Part shown: positions 25,151 to 38,056 of the stretch, piece by piece
How the letters are laid out: each line of letters opens with the position of its first letter
Position numbering within the stretch: position 1 is the first letter of the stretch
Source: Gorsachius magnificus
Taxonomy: Eukaryota > Chordata > Aves > Pelecaniformes > Ardeidae
Length of the DNA: 64,000 nucleotides
Reading direction: 5' to 3'
Assembly: GCA_034008185.1 (NCBI GenBank)
Contig: CM067081.1
Coordinates: forward strand, 10,911,821-10,975,820
The notes under the pieces: model-generated
Told to the model about the DNA's origin: nothing
Seen by the model: only the letters and a program-made list of their open reading frames with translations
Database searches by the model: none
Translations under genes and position numbers: made by a program

Positions 25151-25726
25151 TGTTGTGGTTTAATCCCAGACGGCAACAACCACCCAGCTGCTCACTCACT
25201 CCCCGCACAGTGGGTTGAGGGAGAGAATCAAAAGGGTGAAAGTGAAACAAGCCATGGGTTGAGATAAAAGCAGTGTGATAGGGAAAGCAAAAGCCATGCA
25301 CTCAGGAAAAGCACAAGTGATTCGTTCACCACTTCCCATGGGCAGGCAGGGGTTCAGCCATCTCCAGGAAAGCAGGGCTCCATCATGTGTAATAGGTACT
25401 TGGGAAGACAAACGCATCACTCCAAATGTCCCCCCCTTCCTTCTTCTTCCCCCAGTTTATATGCTGAGCATGACGTCATAAGGTCTGGGATCCCCCTTTG
25501 GTCAGTTGGGGTCAGCTGTGCCCCCTCCCAACAACTTGTTCACCCCCAGCCTCCTCGCTGGTGGGGTGGGATGAGGAGCAGCCAAGGCCTTGACTCTGTG
25601 TCAGCCCTGCTCAGCAGTAACGGAAACATCCCTGTGTTATCAACAGTGGTTTCAGCACAAATCCAAAACATCCCCATACCAGCTACTGTGAAGAAAATTA
25701 ACTCTATCCCAGCCAAAACCAGCACA
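25151..25726 (-). mobile_element. Solo LTR of an avian endogenous retrovirus (ERVL-like)
   Basis: The element is bounded by TGTTGTGG on the left and AGCACA on the right, giving TG...CA ends. It is flanked by a perfect 5-bp direct repeat GGAAT at 25146-25150 and 25727-25731. At 576 bp with no internal region, it is a solo LTR left after recombination between the two LTRs of a provirus. Read on the minus strand it begins TGTGCTGGTTTTGGCTGGG and has a CRE (TGACGTCA) ten bases upstream of a TATAAA box, so transcription would run towards lower coordinates. No intact AATAAA is seen downstream. A 5-bp duplication and the sequence resemblance I recall suggest class III (ERVL-type) elements; the exact family name needs a repeat library. 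Confidence 0.92.
25456..25478 (-). promoter_or_regulatory. CRE plus TATA box inside the solo LTR
   Basis: On the minus strand a full palindromic cAMP-response element TGACGTCA (25478-25471) precedes TATAAA (25461-25456) in normal core-promoter order. This is the presumed U3 promoter of the LTR. The CRE is intact despite substitutions elsewhere in the element. CREB/ATF-family proteins bind such sites; whether the LTR is active here is unknown. Confidence 0.65.
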
Positions 25727-25774
25727 GGAATGTATTCAGTTTATATTTTGCCCATTAAAGTTTAGAAGTGTATG

Positions 25775-25860
25775 TTCAGTATTCAGGGCTGGAAGGGGAC
25801 TTCTAAATTATGTCCAGTCATTTCCAGCTACAGATGCCATGGATAGCACCTGGCTCAACA
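25775..25860 (-). mobile_element. Degraded CR1 3'-end trace
   Basis: A short stretch reading GGGCTGGAAGGGGACTTC, followed by a diverged GTCCAGTCATTTCCAGC and CCATGGATAGCACCTGGCTC, resembles the reverse-complemented CR1 3' untranslated region. The octamer end is not recognisable and the match is short, so this is tentative. It lies just 50 bp beyond the solo LTR and may be a copy near which the LTR later inserted. Confidence 0.4.
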
Positions 25861-26712
25861 TCAGAGGGGCCTTAAATTAAAAATACTTGAAGTCTTTAAA
25901 ATGTCAGAGGTGTCCCTATTCACACCATGCTATACTTCTAATTAAAATTCTACTTTTAAGTGGTTTATAAAGGGTTAATAAATGCTGAGTGGAGCTTTAA
26001 AGAAATGGGTAAAGAATGGATGTACATTTTATGCAGTCCAAGGATGTGATTGATTAGCTCTTATAAAACTCAGTGTTGTCATCTATTGATGTGCTTATAA
26101 CTAAGACATGGTCCAAATCTATAAAACATTTACAGTCACTATCAATCATTTATTAACCCCTTACATATGTTTTATTAATAGAATCTTAATATAAAGCCAA
26201 GTTAACATCCTATGAAATTCTTTGGGAGAGACTGATATCAATCAAATGTTATGGAATAAGTCAGAAAGACTCTTTCATTGCATAGGGCTACTTCTAAAGG
26301 AATATTGAGATTCCTTTATTATTTCTACCTTCTTAAAATATTGGGGGATTAAGGAAGATGCAGGCACTAAATTTCTGTGACAATATGTAATAAAGATCCA
26401 TTATGATGCTCTTTGTATTATTTTCAGGAAAGTAAAAACCCTATTTTTTAAAAAAAATCTTCAGTTGACTTTAATGAAGCTCTCAGAGGCAAGCTACATG
26501 ATTTAAGGTCTTAGTTACTGAAAGGAAAGGAAAGTGAGGATCTGTAGGCCCTCTCTGGACCATATGTAAGGCTCTTCATGTTAAGCTGATGAGCTTTACA
26601 AAGCACTTCTATCATTCAAGTACTATTGAAAATAGCATTGCACACAGAAGGGCTGGCACTTGTAGTTAGTGAATAAAATCCATATTTCCATAAGAAATTC
26701 CCATTACCAGAG
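25861..26712. other. Unique AT-rich DNA, nothing recognised
   Basis: No open frame of note, no repeat terminus and no RNA-like structure identified. A purine-rich GGAAAGGAAAG stretch near 26523 is the only local compositional feature. Confidence 0.5.
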
Positions 26713-27310
26713 AATTACATAATCGTGGAGGTGGAAGGGGACCTTTGGAGATTTAGTCCAAGACCCTGCGCAAAGCAAGGCCAGCAGGAGCAGGTTTCTC
26801 GTGGCTGTGTCCAGTTGGGTGTTGAATATCATCAGTGATGGAGACTACCCAATCTCTTTGGGCAAACTGTTTCAGTGTTCAGTCACCTTCCAGTGAAAAA
26901 GCTTTTTTCTTATATTTGAGTGGAAATTCTGTATTTTAGTTTGTGCCCATTGCCTCTTGTCCTCTCACTGGACACCACTGAACAGAGCCCGGCTCCGTCC
27001 TCTTTGCACCCTCCCTTGAGGTATTTATAGATTGATACGATCCTTCTGAATCTTCTCTTCTCCAGACTAAATAGTCCCAGCCCTCTTCAACTGTCCATGT
27101 ATGGCAGATGCTCCAAGTCTTTAATTACTTCAGCAGTCCTATGCCAGACACATATATCCATGTCTGCCTTGCAGAAGGCAGCCCAGAGCTGGATGCAGCA
27201 CTGAAGCTGTGTGTTTCCAGCACTGAGCAGAGGTGAAAGATCACCTCACTCATCCTGCTGGCAATGCTTTTCTTTTTCTGCAGGTGACTGCAGCTGTTCT
27301 CAAAGTTTTG
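26713..27310 (-). mobile_element. CR1 LINE fragment, reverse orientation
   Basis: From the left the plus strand shows a decayed CR1 3' end (ATCGTGGAGGTGGAAGGGGACCT), CCAAGACCCTGCGCAAAGCA, a part like TTGGGCAAACTGTTTCAGTG, then TGCCCATTGCCTCTTGTCCT. It continues with GAATCTTCTCTTCTCCAGAC, CCCAGAGCTGGATGCAGCAC, and CACTGAGCAGAGGTGAAAGATCACCTC with a following CTGCTGGCAATGC. These are the successive landmarks of the CR1 3' UTR and ORF2 tail in reverse. No frame survives. The octamer array is eroded, and the right edge near 27310 is approximate. Confidence 0.92.
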
Positions 27311-28381
27311 CCCACTGTCTTTATGTGAAAGACCAGCAGATTTACCTGTCTAGACTCTATTTATTTACTTACTTCCCTTCTTCCCTCACTGCTTTTCACT
27401 GCTGCTTCCTTCTATGTATTTTATGATTCACCTATGCGAAGAAGGACAAAGCCGAAGTCTTCTTCCTAACACCAAATCTCCCTGAGCAGCTTTCTCAGTC
27501 AGACCTGCCATGTCTCCCACTTCACGCACGTAATGGATGCATCTCACCCATGTTCCATGGTCTCTCACTGACCATCCATGGGTGCTCACATTTCAACCCT
27601 AGCACCACTGTCTCTGGAGCCGAGCCAGACTCTCCCTCCCACGATATGGCTGAGCGGTCGGATCTGGTCCCTTTGCTTCTGGAGCAGGAGAAAAGCTCAG
27701 GTGCACCCCAGCCCCCAGACAGAAACATTTCAGTATAACAGATGATACTGGGGCAGTTTCTCTCTCTGTGGCATGGCCCTTTCTTTGACACATTAACTTG
27801 TTTGCACAGAAATCAATAACTATAGTACAGCTGTCTTCCATAAAACAAAACTCATTTCAAAGAATTGCACAAGTATAACTATAGACAATCGGCCTCAATT
27901 TCTCTTTTTTTCCCACAACTTTAGCTATGAAGAAGGACAATATTGCAACCAAGAAGTTACGGATTTATCTTTTTAGTAAGTGCTTACTAGTCTGAATGCA
28001 TTTGACAGGTGACTGCTAAGGAAGGTTTTCAATGATGTTTTCAAAATACATTTCAAAACCTGCTGGTCCAGTAATTACTAGAGGATAAGTAAGTAGGACT
28101 TTTTCTTTACCTTAGAACTGATGCTGTGGCCATCAGGTATTAACACAATTAATTCTGATTTTCATGGCATTCGCAGCTCAAATCCCACACATGCAAATCA
28201 GGGCTTCTTGCACTGCACCCTTGGAAAGGCAATCGTGCAAACGTAGAAGCTGAGCGTGAGAGCCTAAAAGAGGACAGGTGATCTTGGAGATGATATGCAT
28301 CAGCCAGCACAGCAGCAAAACAGTGGTCATAGGCCAAGCAAGGACAAATAATGACAAATTTATTTGAGACTGTCACATTTT

Positions 28382-28476
28382 TTCCCCTTATAATATATAT
28401 AGAGTATATTGTTATATATTATATACTACATATTACATATTACATTATTATATATTATATATTAAAATATATAACA
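28382..28476. repeat. AT-rich low-complexity tract (TATATTA-type)
   Basis: Roughly 95 bases consist almost entirely of A and T in irregular TATAATATATA / TATTACATATTA units, with only a few C and G. This is a degenerate microsatellite; such tracts melt easily and can form cruciforms. No gene association is visible. Confidence 0.8.
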
Positions 28477-29154
28477 TGCAGATGCAGCTGAGCAGTAGAC
28501 TACCAATAGATATGTTCATTCTCAGCCCCATATATTGCTTCACAGTAATGGAGATAGGAACCAGTAAGACGTCTTGGATGAGGACCCAGTGGAGCTTGAA
28601 CTGGAGCCTGCAGTCTTCTGACGACTGTCTCAAGTTTGCAATAATTGCACAATCTGAACTAAGCCTTTTTAACCTGACCCACCATTCATCATGCTGGCTT
28701 GTCCAGATGCCACATCTTAAAGGAACCCAAACAAGACACAGAGCAGTAGGGACAATATTACTGTAAATTTAAATTATCAAGGGGCAGACAGAATGAAGTG
28801 GGCACCAAAAGCCATGTCATCTGCCACATCTGCCTTGAGTTTTCTGCTGACTGAAGTGAGTTAGGATTTTAGTCAATGCCAAAGGAGTTCTGAAAATCTT
28901 AAGTGGTTTTGCAGTTTCCTTTTTTTTCCAGAATTACTTTCCACCCACTACTTTCCCAAAGTCTTTTTTTAATTCCTCACCAATACATGTCACCTTTTCG
29001 CTTGTTCCAATACAAAGCATGCAAAACCAAATTGCAGTGGCAATACTCAACAACATACAGAAAAATCTAGACAATAAACTCTGCACACGTCCAAACACAG
29101 CCTATCTTTTTTTCACACAAACACACTAACACACATGTGAAAGACTAATGAGTC

Positions 29155-29191
29155 AAAGAGCCATGTGAACCTAAAAGAGCCATGTGAACCT
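29155..29191. repeat. 19-bp tandem duplication
   Basis: The 18-base string AAAGAGCCATGTGAACCT occurs at 29155-29172 and again at 29174-29191 without a mismatch, giving a period of 19. It is a small, recent slippage event with no evident function. Confidence 0.85.
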
Positions 29192-30999
29192 TAAAGATTC
29201 TTGTTATCCAGTCTGCCAAGTCGTTGCTATAAGAATGGGAACTTAATTTAGCATAACTTTCTGAATACATCCAAAATTAGTTGACTGGGTAGCATGGCAT
29301 TTGCCAAAAAATTGTTTTTAGAAGACCCAGAGATTATGGAAACAACTTTTCTGGACATTATCTGATTTGCCCAGTGATCGGTCTGCAATAGCTTTTTCAT
29401 GCAGTGTGCAGTTGAAAACCCTGAGCCGAACTTTGAAAACACCCTGGATTACCTGTATTTATGTACTAACCACAGAGCAAAAATAAGCACTAAATGCTGC
29501 CTGCATCTAGCCTGTATTATGTGGTGAGATAACCTGATCACTCTTTCTGTGTCTCCAACAGACTTCCTACTGGAGTGCTATTAAGAATGCAGGGTAAAGA
29601 TTTTTTTTTCATGCATATTAAATTAAAATTGGCTCAAAAACAGCAGTCTTAAGCCAGTGTGCAAGTTTCCCTTCTTTTCCCTGATGTGCCTGGGCCGACA
29701 GTAATGCCAAGTGAGAACAATCATAACCCTGGTAAAACCTCAGTGAGCTGTTTGCATCATGCTGACAACTTTAATAAGAGCCAAATAGTCAATAGATCGT
29801 CACAGTACGAAAAGGGCAGGCGGTTTTTCAGATTTTGCTTTGTCCCAGTGCTGATGGCTAGATACAACATGACAGCAGTTCAGATACATACACACAGGGC
29901 TAAGTAGCTGCAGGTAAATATAAAGCAGACAGTCTGCAGAAGGCAGAGTATGCAAATGTGTGTTGGGAGTAAAAAGGATTCAGCTGTAACAAAACCAAAG
30001 CCATAGATGCCTCTCTCAGCAAATGGATTTCCTCTTGGAATTCCTTCTCCCTCTCTTTTCTGCTGGGTTTTCTGTTTGCTAATCAAACAAATGATTAGAA
30101 ATAAATGAACTGTCAGGAAACGAAATAGCAGGACATCACCCTACGCCCAAGTCACATTTTATTATCTGCCACGTCTTCCCACTCAAGCAGCCCCCTCCTC
30201 ACCCTCACCCTGCCGTCACCACCGCTACCAGCTCCTGCCTCTGATGAGACTGTCTGATGGGAAGCATCGTCCATTCAGCGTGAGATTTATTACCTGCAGA
30301 AAGGCTACTGTTAGACCCAGCCATGCTAGATTATCATTTTAATAATCAGAATCAAAGTGATTTGTCAGGCCAGCACAGCCCCTTTTACTGTGGAAGGTTT
30401 CACCTTACTGCTGATTCCAGCTCAACCCTCACCCAAGCAGTGGCAATAAACATCTGAGAATGGGAACTGTTTGTGTCCAATTCTGTTGTCACTGGCCACA
30501 TAAATTAAAGCAATATCCCCAAGCTACCGCACAGTATTTATTCGGGGGCCAGAGAGGAATTCTATTTTGAGAGAACATTAGAATGTAAATGGAGGTGAAA
30601 GTCTCTATTTCTCCCTTTCTCTTTTGCAGAACAAGTCGCAGACATTGTTCAGTGCTTCAAAGCTAACAATAAAAGACCGTCTTCTTATTCAAGTTGCAAT
30701 GTTCAGTGCTTTTGTTCTCCAAATCTATTTTACCACGTGGAAAGGCTTTCTGAGGAGTTAATATACACTGTACAAGAATTGTCTCCTTATAAAAGAATTA
30801 CTGCAGTCTAAAAATAGTGGCAGCTTTGTTGCGTGCATTTGAGATTTTGTCTGATGTTGGGATCAAAGTTTGCAACTACTGAACTAAAAATCATTTACCA
30901 TTACAAACCGCTCTAGCCTATAAGCGAGACCATTATATGCTAGAGGAATGTGAGCATAGCCCACAGTAGCTAAATAGGTCATGCCTATCTCTTTCTTAA

Positions 31000-31045
31000 G
31001 TGTAGTATAGTATAATATAATATAATAGTACCATATATGCATAGC
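31000..31045. repeat. Short (TATAA)n-like simple repeat
   Basis: A run of TATAG/TATAA pentamer-like units (GTATAGTATAATATAATATA onward) makes an AT-rich microsatellite of about 40 bases. Imperfect units suggest it is not highly mutable. Confidence 0.65.
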
Positions 31046-33195
31046 ATGTTATAATGTTTTAACATAAGTCTATGTCTCTGTCCATGTGCCTTGTGCATTG
31101 GATACACTGTCATGTCTCCAGAAATCCTGAACTTTTAAGATCTGTACTGATGTTCTTCACATATATTGATAGAAAAACAATTCCTTCGATGGCAGTGAAG
31201 GACTTTTGCCTATCAATCAAGTGAGTTTAAACCGTCATTATTTATCAATTATAATGCCTCTGTACAAGATCATGAAGGATATCTCACTTCCATCAAAGCC
31301 AGACACTTTTTGTCCCCCAGGATTTTAAATTAAAAGAAATGTAGAGCTCTTACAGCTGCAAAACCCACCAACCATACTTTGTCAGTACAAAGGGTTGGGG
31401 ATAAGGGGAGGAAGATAAGGGTTTTCTTGGGAAAAGAAGTCCTCAAAAGGAAGAAGTAGTACTGATGTGGAGCCAGTATCCAGTGCATAGTCTCATATAA
31501 AAAAAAAAAGAGGCAAGAACAATGGTGGCCAATATTTTAAGATTGTCCCTAACCTCTTAGCAGATCCACACAGTCTCACCTGAGTGGAGTTATGCACTGA
31601 CCCTCACCCTGTGAGTACCACAGAAGTTATCCATAGAAACACACGTGCATGTATCTCCGTGAGTAGTTTCCCTGGGCTTTGTTTATTGCCCACAGTTTTG
31701 CTTACATGCTGTCAGAGGCCAACCTATGGCTGGGAGATTGGGCATTTAGGGACTCTAGGGTTTTGTCCTTGGTCTGATGCTTGATCTTCATCAAATATTT
31801 AAGACACTTTTGCAAATGTTATCCAATGTATTCATTTTTAAGGCCACTAATTCAAATAGGAATTATATCACATTGGTTCTCCATTGAGACAGCAACTCTG
31901 GAAGCCTTTCATGGACACAGAAGCATGTGTGATCTTGTAAGTCCAGAAGTTCCTGACAGTATAGCATGCTGCCAGGTACAGCCAGACAAAGCACCCTCAG
32001 GCAGTCAGCAAAATAACCCTGGGGATGGGATGGGATCGGTCAGGGAGCACAGATGTCCTATTGACTGTAACTGATACAACCAAATTTGGAAATAAAACTT
32101 TGCCTCCCAAGTCAGTCTGGGCTTTCAGAAATACTATTCTTACTAAGCATGCTTTAACAAAAACCATAAAACACAATTGTGTCACCTGGGGTTAGACCAA
32201 AGGCATGGCTGACTCTGTCTCTTGTCACTGTCCACGGCATTAGTCAGTATTTACAGAGACAGGAAAAGGAAAAACTGACCCTTCCCTGTGTATGTCCTGC
32301 CTGCATCAGGACCATGGGCTCTTCAGGATATCATGGGAATACAGGGGTAATACAGAGATACGCTCCCCAGCTGAAATTATGTCCTAATAAACATATACAC
32401 TGTGTTCGGTGTGTGGCACATCTGCCAAAAGGATGCCCTGATCTCCATCAGGGATCACAAAAAAAACAGCAATTTATTCAAAATTGATTTTAAATAGTGC
32501 ACTTGATGAGCCACAAATGGCAGCATGGACTCAATTCTGATCCCTCTTGCCTCCATGTGTATCCATGATTCACCCGTTAGCTGTTGTGGACATGGAACGA
32601 TCCACAAGCTGCACCAGATACTCTACGTGCCCCTGTTTTGGCAGTGTGGTAGGTAGGGACTGTATCGCAGTGAGAATCACACAGCATAGGAGAGTCAAAC
32701 CATTCAGCAGCCCAAGTGTAAGGGCTGCAGGCTATGGCCCAACACCTTCCTCTCAGTTATGATCTGCCCTTGTGCAATTCTGAACGAGTCCAATACTTGT
32801 CCGCATGCACTTAACTCCAACCACTATTAACGTCAGCCACTCTTGCTCTCAGACCTCTCTCATTCATTTGCAAGCTGCCACCCACATCCGCAGCTGAGCT
32901 GTTTCCCGGAGCATGTGCTCTTCACGCCAGTGATCTCCTGTGTCACAGCTGAGTTAGCTCAGCTTTCTGCTTCCAAAGCCCTGCAACCAACAGGCATCGT
33001 GATCTGGAGCCTGGGATTTCCCAGTGGTGCTTGCCCTGTGTAGCTTCACAGAGAGAAGGGGAGTTTGTTTATTTCCTGCAGGCTGATTGGGCTCTGTGTT
33101 GATTTAATGTCAGACGGGTTATTCTCCTCACCAAATTGCAATGTATGACCAAACTGTCCTAGATATAACCCCCTCCCATCAGTGCTGGTGGGATT

Positions 33196-33815
33196 TGGAA
33201 TAGAACCATTTAGGTTGGAAAAGACCTTTAAGATCATCAAGTCCATCTGTTAACCTAACCCTGCCATCCCACTGTTAAACCATGTCCCTAAGCACCTCAT
33301 CTGCCCGGCTTTTAAATACCTCCAGGGATGGGGACTCAACCACTTCTCTGGGCAGCCCATTCCAATGCTTGTCAACACTTCCATTGAAAAAATTTATCCT
33401 TATGTCCAACCTAAACCTGGCGCAACTTCAGACCATTTCCTATCACCTGTTATTTGGGAGGAGAGACTGACCCCCACCTCACTACAGTCTCCTTTCAGGT
33501 AGTTGTAGAGGGTGATCAGGTCTCCCCTCAGCCTCCTCTGCTCCAGACTGAACACCCCCAGCTCCCTCAGCCGCTCCCCATCAGCCTTGTGCTCCAGACC
33601 CCTCACCAGCTTTGTTGCTCTCCTCTGGACACTCTCCAGGACCTCACTGTCCTTCTTGTAGCGAGGGGCCCAAAACTGAACACAGTGTTCGAGGTGCGGC
33701 CTCACCAGCACCGAGTACAGGGGCATGATCACTGCCCTGCTCCTGCTGGCCACACTATTCCTGATACAAGCCAGGATGCTGTTGGCCTCCTTGGCCACCT
33801 GGGCACACTGCTGGC
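33196..33815 (-). mobile_element. CR1 LINE fragment, reverse orientation, least decayed copy
   Basis: The left end carries AGAACCATTTAGGTTGGAAA and AGACCTTTAAGATCATCAAG, the reverse-complemented CR1 3' UTR. This is followed by CCATGTCCCTAAGCACCTCA, ACCTCCAGGGATGGGGACTC, GGCAGCCCATTCCAATGCTT and the ORF2 C-terminal coding region up to GGGCACACTGCTGGC. Similarity to the consensus I recall is high throughout, so this is the youngest-looking CR1 in the window. The 5' truncation is at 33815. The octamer array itself is missing at the 3' end. Confidence 0.95.
33400..33815 (-). pseudogene. CR1 ORF2 reverse-transcriptase C-terminal fragment
   Basis: On the minus strand a frame is open from the truncation point to about 33400 and encodes the C-terminal part of the CR1 polymerase. 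Landmarks are [20 protein letters not shown], and [11 protein letters not shown], then [12 protein letters not shown]. The catalytic palm motifs and the endonuclease domain lie upstream and are lost. A small deletion near 33415 shifts the frame, replacing the normal C terminus. It is a dead transposon fragment and not a host gene, although gene finders may call it. Confidence 0.9.
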
Positions 33816-34581
33816 AGTTTCACACAGGCACAGCAGTTTTATTTACATGCTTTTTTACAGTCAGATCAAGTCCTTAGTTCAAGAAATAGGTTTTGAACTG
33901 TATCCTTGGTAGTAACAGGAGTTTTTATTACACCTTCAGTGGACATATGCTCAGGCTGACGGATTGATCTAATCAGGATCAGATGATGGTCCTTTATGTA
34001 TGTGGAAATCTCACAGATCTCCTTCCTTGCCAAGTAGTTTTCAATAGACCTTTAATTATAAAGGAACATGTTATAAAATTTTTTCAATGCTCCTAATTCT
34101 GGACATTCTCAAAAGCTGGCACAAGAATGGTGGTGGCTCAGTAGCTGGATGACTCAGTGACTTATATGGTGAACAACATCAATTATTTAAATCTTTTCAG
34201 CAGTGTATAAAATCTGTTACCATGAAAGCGAGGACAACCATTTAGATAGCTTTCCTACAAAATAAAAATAAAAGGAAAAGGAATCATAATGAAAGTCACA
34301 AAACAATATGAATTATTATTTTTAGTGAAGTTATATTCTGTGTAGTAAAGGCAAGAAGTTTTTAAAGAAGGACTTGTATATAAGCTGATGAAAATTGCCA
34401 TGAAGGGAGCAAATGGGTAACCAATGAGAAGAAATTCCCACATAGACAAATCACTGTGTACAAAGAAGCCAGAAAACAAAGTATCAAAAATAAAATAAAG
34501 ATGTGGTAGCCACCATGGCCTAAGGCAGGAGAGTTAGAGACATGTGGTAGCTCTTACTAAATCAAACAATACAACCAAACC

Positions 34582-34602
34582 AAAAAAAAAAAAAAAAAAA
34601 AA
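34582..34602. repeat. Poly(A) run, 21 bases
   Basis: Twenty-one uninterrupted adenines lie in otherwise mixed sequence. No upstream AATAAA-plus-gene body or target-site duplication identifies it as the tail of a retrocopy, so it is recorded as a simple homopolymer. Confidence 0.9.
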
Positions 34603-37600
34603 GTCAGGGTTCACATTCAGAGTCCTGGTGACTCAGAGAACCAAAGAAGAATTTTTGAGCATAAAATAACATCCATTTTTGCCCAGCTCTGTCAGCTGAT
34701 CTGGTAAAAATTTTGCTTCTCCTTTAAAAGCTTGCATTTACGAATAAAGACAGATGAGATTCTCAAACAAATGACACTTCTTTTGTGGCCACATGATGCA
34801 GGTATCAGGAATGTCTGAAACAGCAAATCATCTAAAAATCACCTTCCTGCAACTATAGAAAAAGACCTGGAACAGATCTCTGCTAACCCACCCATCCTTG
34901 TGCTGCAGAGTAAGATTATTATGCATAAATCTATTCATGCAAAAGACTGCCCCTTCTCCTATTACTCAGTAGAAACACTTTAACATAGGACACAAGATAG
35001 AAAGTACATTAAAAGGTAGTACTCCTGACTTATTCAAACCACCTGTCTAAGCATTTAAATGAATAAAAGGGAGAAAAGAATCAGAAAGAACATAAAAGGA
35101 AGAACATCCCATTACATCACCACATGATGTTGGACTCTCAAGGCGAGAGGATATTACAATTCACTTAATAAAACATCTGTAGTGTCACACTGAAGTAGGA
35201 AAAGGCAGTTAGCTATTGCAAGAGTGTGTGCTCTTCTGCAATTATAGAAAGAACAATCTGGTTTGGGCTCCTTTAGCTTCCAGCTAAATGTAAGAAAACA
35301 AACACCCACTTCCTTATGTATATTTCTGCCTTGAAAAAGACAAACAATCTTGTCCTTGCAATCTCTTGTCCTTTTTTTTCTTTTTTTTCTGAAGAAAGGA
35401 GGGAGGACTCACTACTGATTTGCTGTCTTTTTTTCAGTTTCTTTGTGTCACACAGTTCACATCTTTTGTGTATAACATTTATGTTCTTCCAAGTTACTAT
35501 TTACCACTTACCATCCCAAGGGCCTAAGTTAGCAGGACAGACAAACTGAATGTCTTTTCATGTTCTTCCTCCTCTTGACTCTTCCCACCAGGAATGGGCA
35601 CTTCCTAAGGTTTATTCTTACTGTGCATGTGCTCTTGGGTGTTTCCATGCTTTCTATTTAATTCCCAGGAAAATCAGAGAAAACGACATATTGTCATAAT
35701 ATACTGAGTTTGGGGGTTTCAGACAAAACCCTCTACCTAAGGCTGATGAGCTAAGACTTAAACCTATAGAAATCTCCATTTGTAACTTTGTTGTCATCCT
35801 GTCCTCTTGTCACCTATAGACCTTCATAACGATTCTTTGGAAAAATCTTGTCAATCTCTAATATTTTTATCCAGCATGGAAAGTGCGCTTTTCAAGTATC
35901 ATTTTATATTTTCTTTCATAAAGCATAAAGCGTCAAACAAATTGTAACAAGTCTTCAAAGTGCAGTAGGACCACCTGGGTAGTAATGAAGAACTGAAGAG
36001 TATCAGGGTCACTACTCTATTTTCTGTTGACTTGTCTTGGCAATCTTGGCTGATTTCAAGTCTTATATAGTCCCCTAATGAAAAAATGGAAGGCAGGCAT
36101 GCACACGTATATATTTGTGTGCCTGTGTATGTTTTTCTAGGTATGTATTTTCACTTACCAACTCAGATCAAAGAACAACTGTGCTGCAGCAACACGAACA
36201 AGCTCTGAAACTGAGAAGCTCTGCAAAGAGGTTACCAAGTAATGCATTTGTATGTTTGCAAGAGCACATGCAGCAGCTGCAAGTTCATCAATGGCTCTGC
36301 AAAAACACAGGCCTTGCAAGCTGTAGAATAAAACGAACTCCTATTTCCCTTGCATGAGTACATGGATGACGGAGATTATAGGAAGAGCTTAAAGGACAGA
36401 GAGAGATGTAACAGCAAATCATTACTTGCTTTCATATCTCCAGTAGATGGTACAACTACTTCATTGGTCTCTGGTCTCTCTTTGCTAATTACATGCTGTG
36501 GTTTGTTCCGAATAGAGGAAAAATAGCATCCTCCTGGAGAGTAATGGAGTAATCACAGCTGAGTGAAGCTTCTGGAACACGATAGGACAAAAAGGGATTT
36601 AGAAATATACAATGAGCCTAAATGCAGAACAGGAAACTCCTGAACATAGCTGGAGGGTTGCTGGCAGCAGAGAACATACCTGAAGTCAAATTAGAAAAGT
36701 CATGGAAAGGAGGCTTTCCTAGGGATCCTGAGAGTACTGTGGAGTTTTCTTAGATCCACAAAGGATTGTAAGGAAGAAAAAGACCAACGTTGCAAGGACA
36801 AAATGGGTAGGGAAAGGGGACGGATTTCTTTTAAGCCTTTAATTTCATCTGCCTCTCTCCAAGTATCCTCTATGTAAAGAGTTATGTCATGGTAGCTTGT
36901 TATTTTGTGTTCTAATAACATAAAAGCTTTAGAGATTAGAAATATTTTGTGCTTTTTGGCACTCATGTCTTAAAAGTTAGAAGCTGTTCCATCTCAAAGG
37001 CTTTAGCCAGCCCACGATTCATCCCAACATCAAACACACCGCGTCCCCTCCTTTCCATGAGCCATTTAGAGAAGAAATTGGCTGGAAGGGGCATTCAAAG
37101 AAATGCTTCATTCTAAATGGATATTAAAAGAATTCACAGAGCATGAGATTAAGGGACTTGCAAATGAGAATATTTATTCTGGGAAAAAAGACTCTTAAGA
37201 GCTTATCCACTAATGCAAAAGACACATAAATGACCGTTTCAGGTAATACTAGCAGGTTTGGTTTCAAAATATGCCAAGCCACCTACAGTCTACCTATTCT
37301 AGACACCTACCTTAAGATAAGACAAATAAAGTCCTTTAGAAGGCACCTCGGTTGACTAACTTGGATTTAGACAGCTCCTTTTTGCCAGATGAATCGCACC
37401 TCACCTACCTTACTCATGAGTACAAAAATTGTTGCTGTAAGCATATAGGAGGTTGTTTACTGGGAAAGTTTTTCTTCTGCCAGATAGTTTATCCTCTGAA
37501 GGCTAAACTGAAGAAATAACAGATGATGGTGTTATTTCTCCTGATTTTGAGAAGTTTATACCATTTCTGTTTTAAACTGTATGTTATAGAGCAAGTGGAG

Positions 37601-38056
37601 TTTTTCATCAAATCACTTTCCTCTGGAAATACTGTTTGTTTAAATCAAAACATTACTTTCCTTAAGTTTCCTGGCAACAATAAAATGTTCATCCATAAAG
37701 ATTTCTTGGGACCAAGATTCTAGGTCAAAATACAAGACAGAAAAACCCCAAAGAAACAATATCCCAAATGATTGTCTATAATTCAAAATACAAAGAGCAA
37801 AGATTTGTTCCACATAGGGATTATACAGTCCACATGGATACCATTTGGGTACCATGACAGCCTAATTATTCTTTTGTGAGAAATTTCCAAATGTCTAGTT
37901 TCACAAGGAAATAGGATTTTTTTAGATCTTAACAAAAAAAAAAAAAGAGAGATAAAAAACATTATTGCCTAACTCTAAGTACAACACACAGAACATTGGC
38001 TGTGATATAATTTAATGAACATCAATGAAATTTTGATTGAGGAGTACTTGCAATTA

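Larger units (their letters stand above)
27311..33195. other. Unique DNA, no gene recognised
   Basis: No recognisable coding exon or transposon end. The stretch contains an AT-rich tract at 28382-28476, a 19-bp tandem duplication at 29155, a (TATAA)-like tract at about 31000-31045 and short A/T runs, listed separately where clear. Parts of 30.3-31.3 kb look like non-coding DNA with homeodomain-type TAAT motifs, but no conservation test is possible here. Confidence 0.5.

Noticed and set aside
34582..34602. Poly(A) run considered as the tail of a processed retrogene
   Set aside because: No upstream coding similarity, polyadenylation signal in position, or flanking direct repeats were seen.
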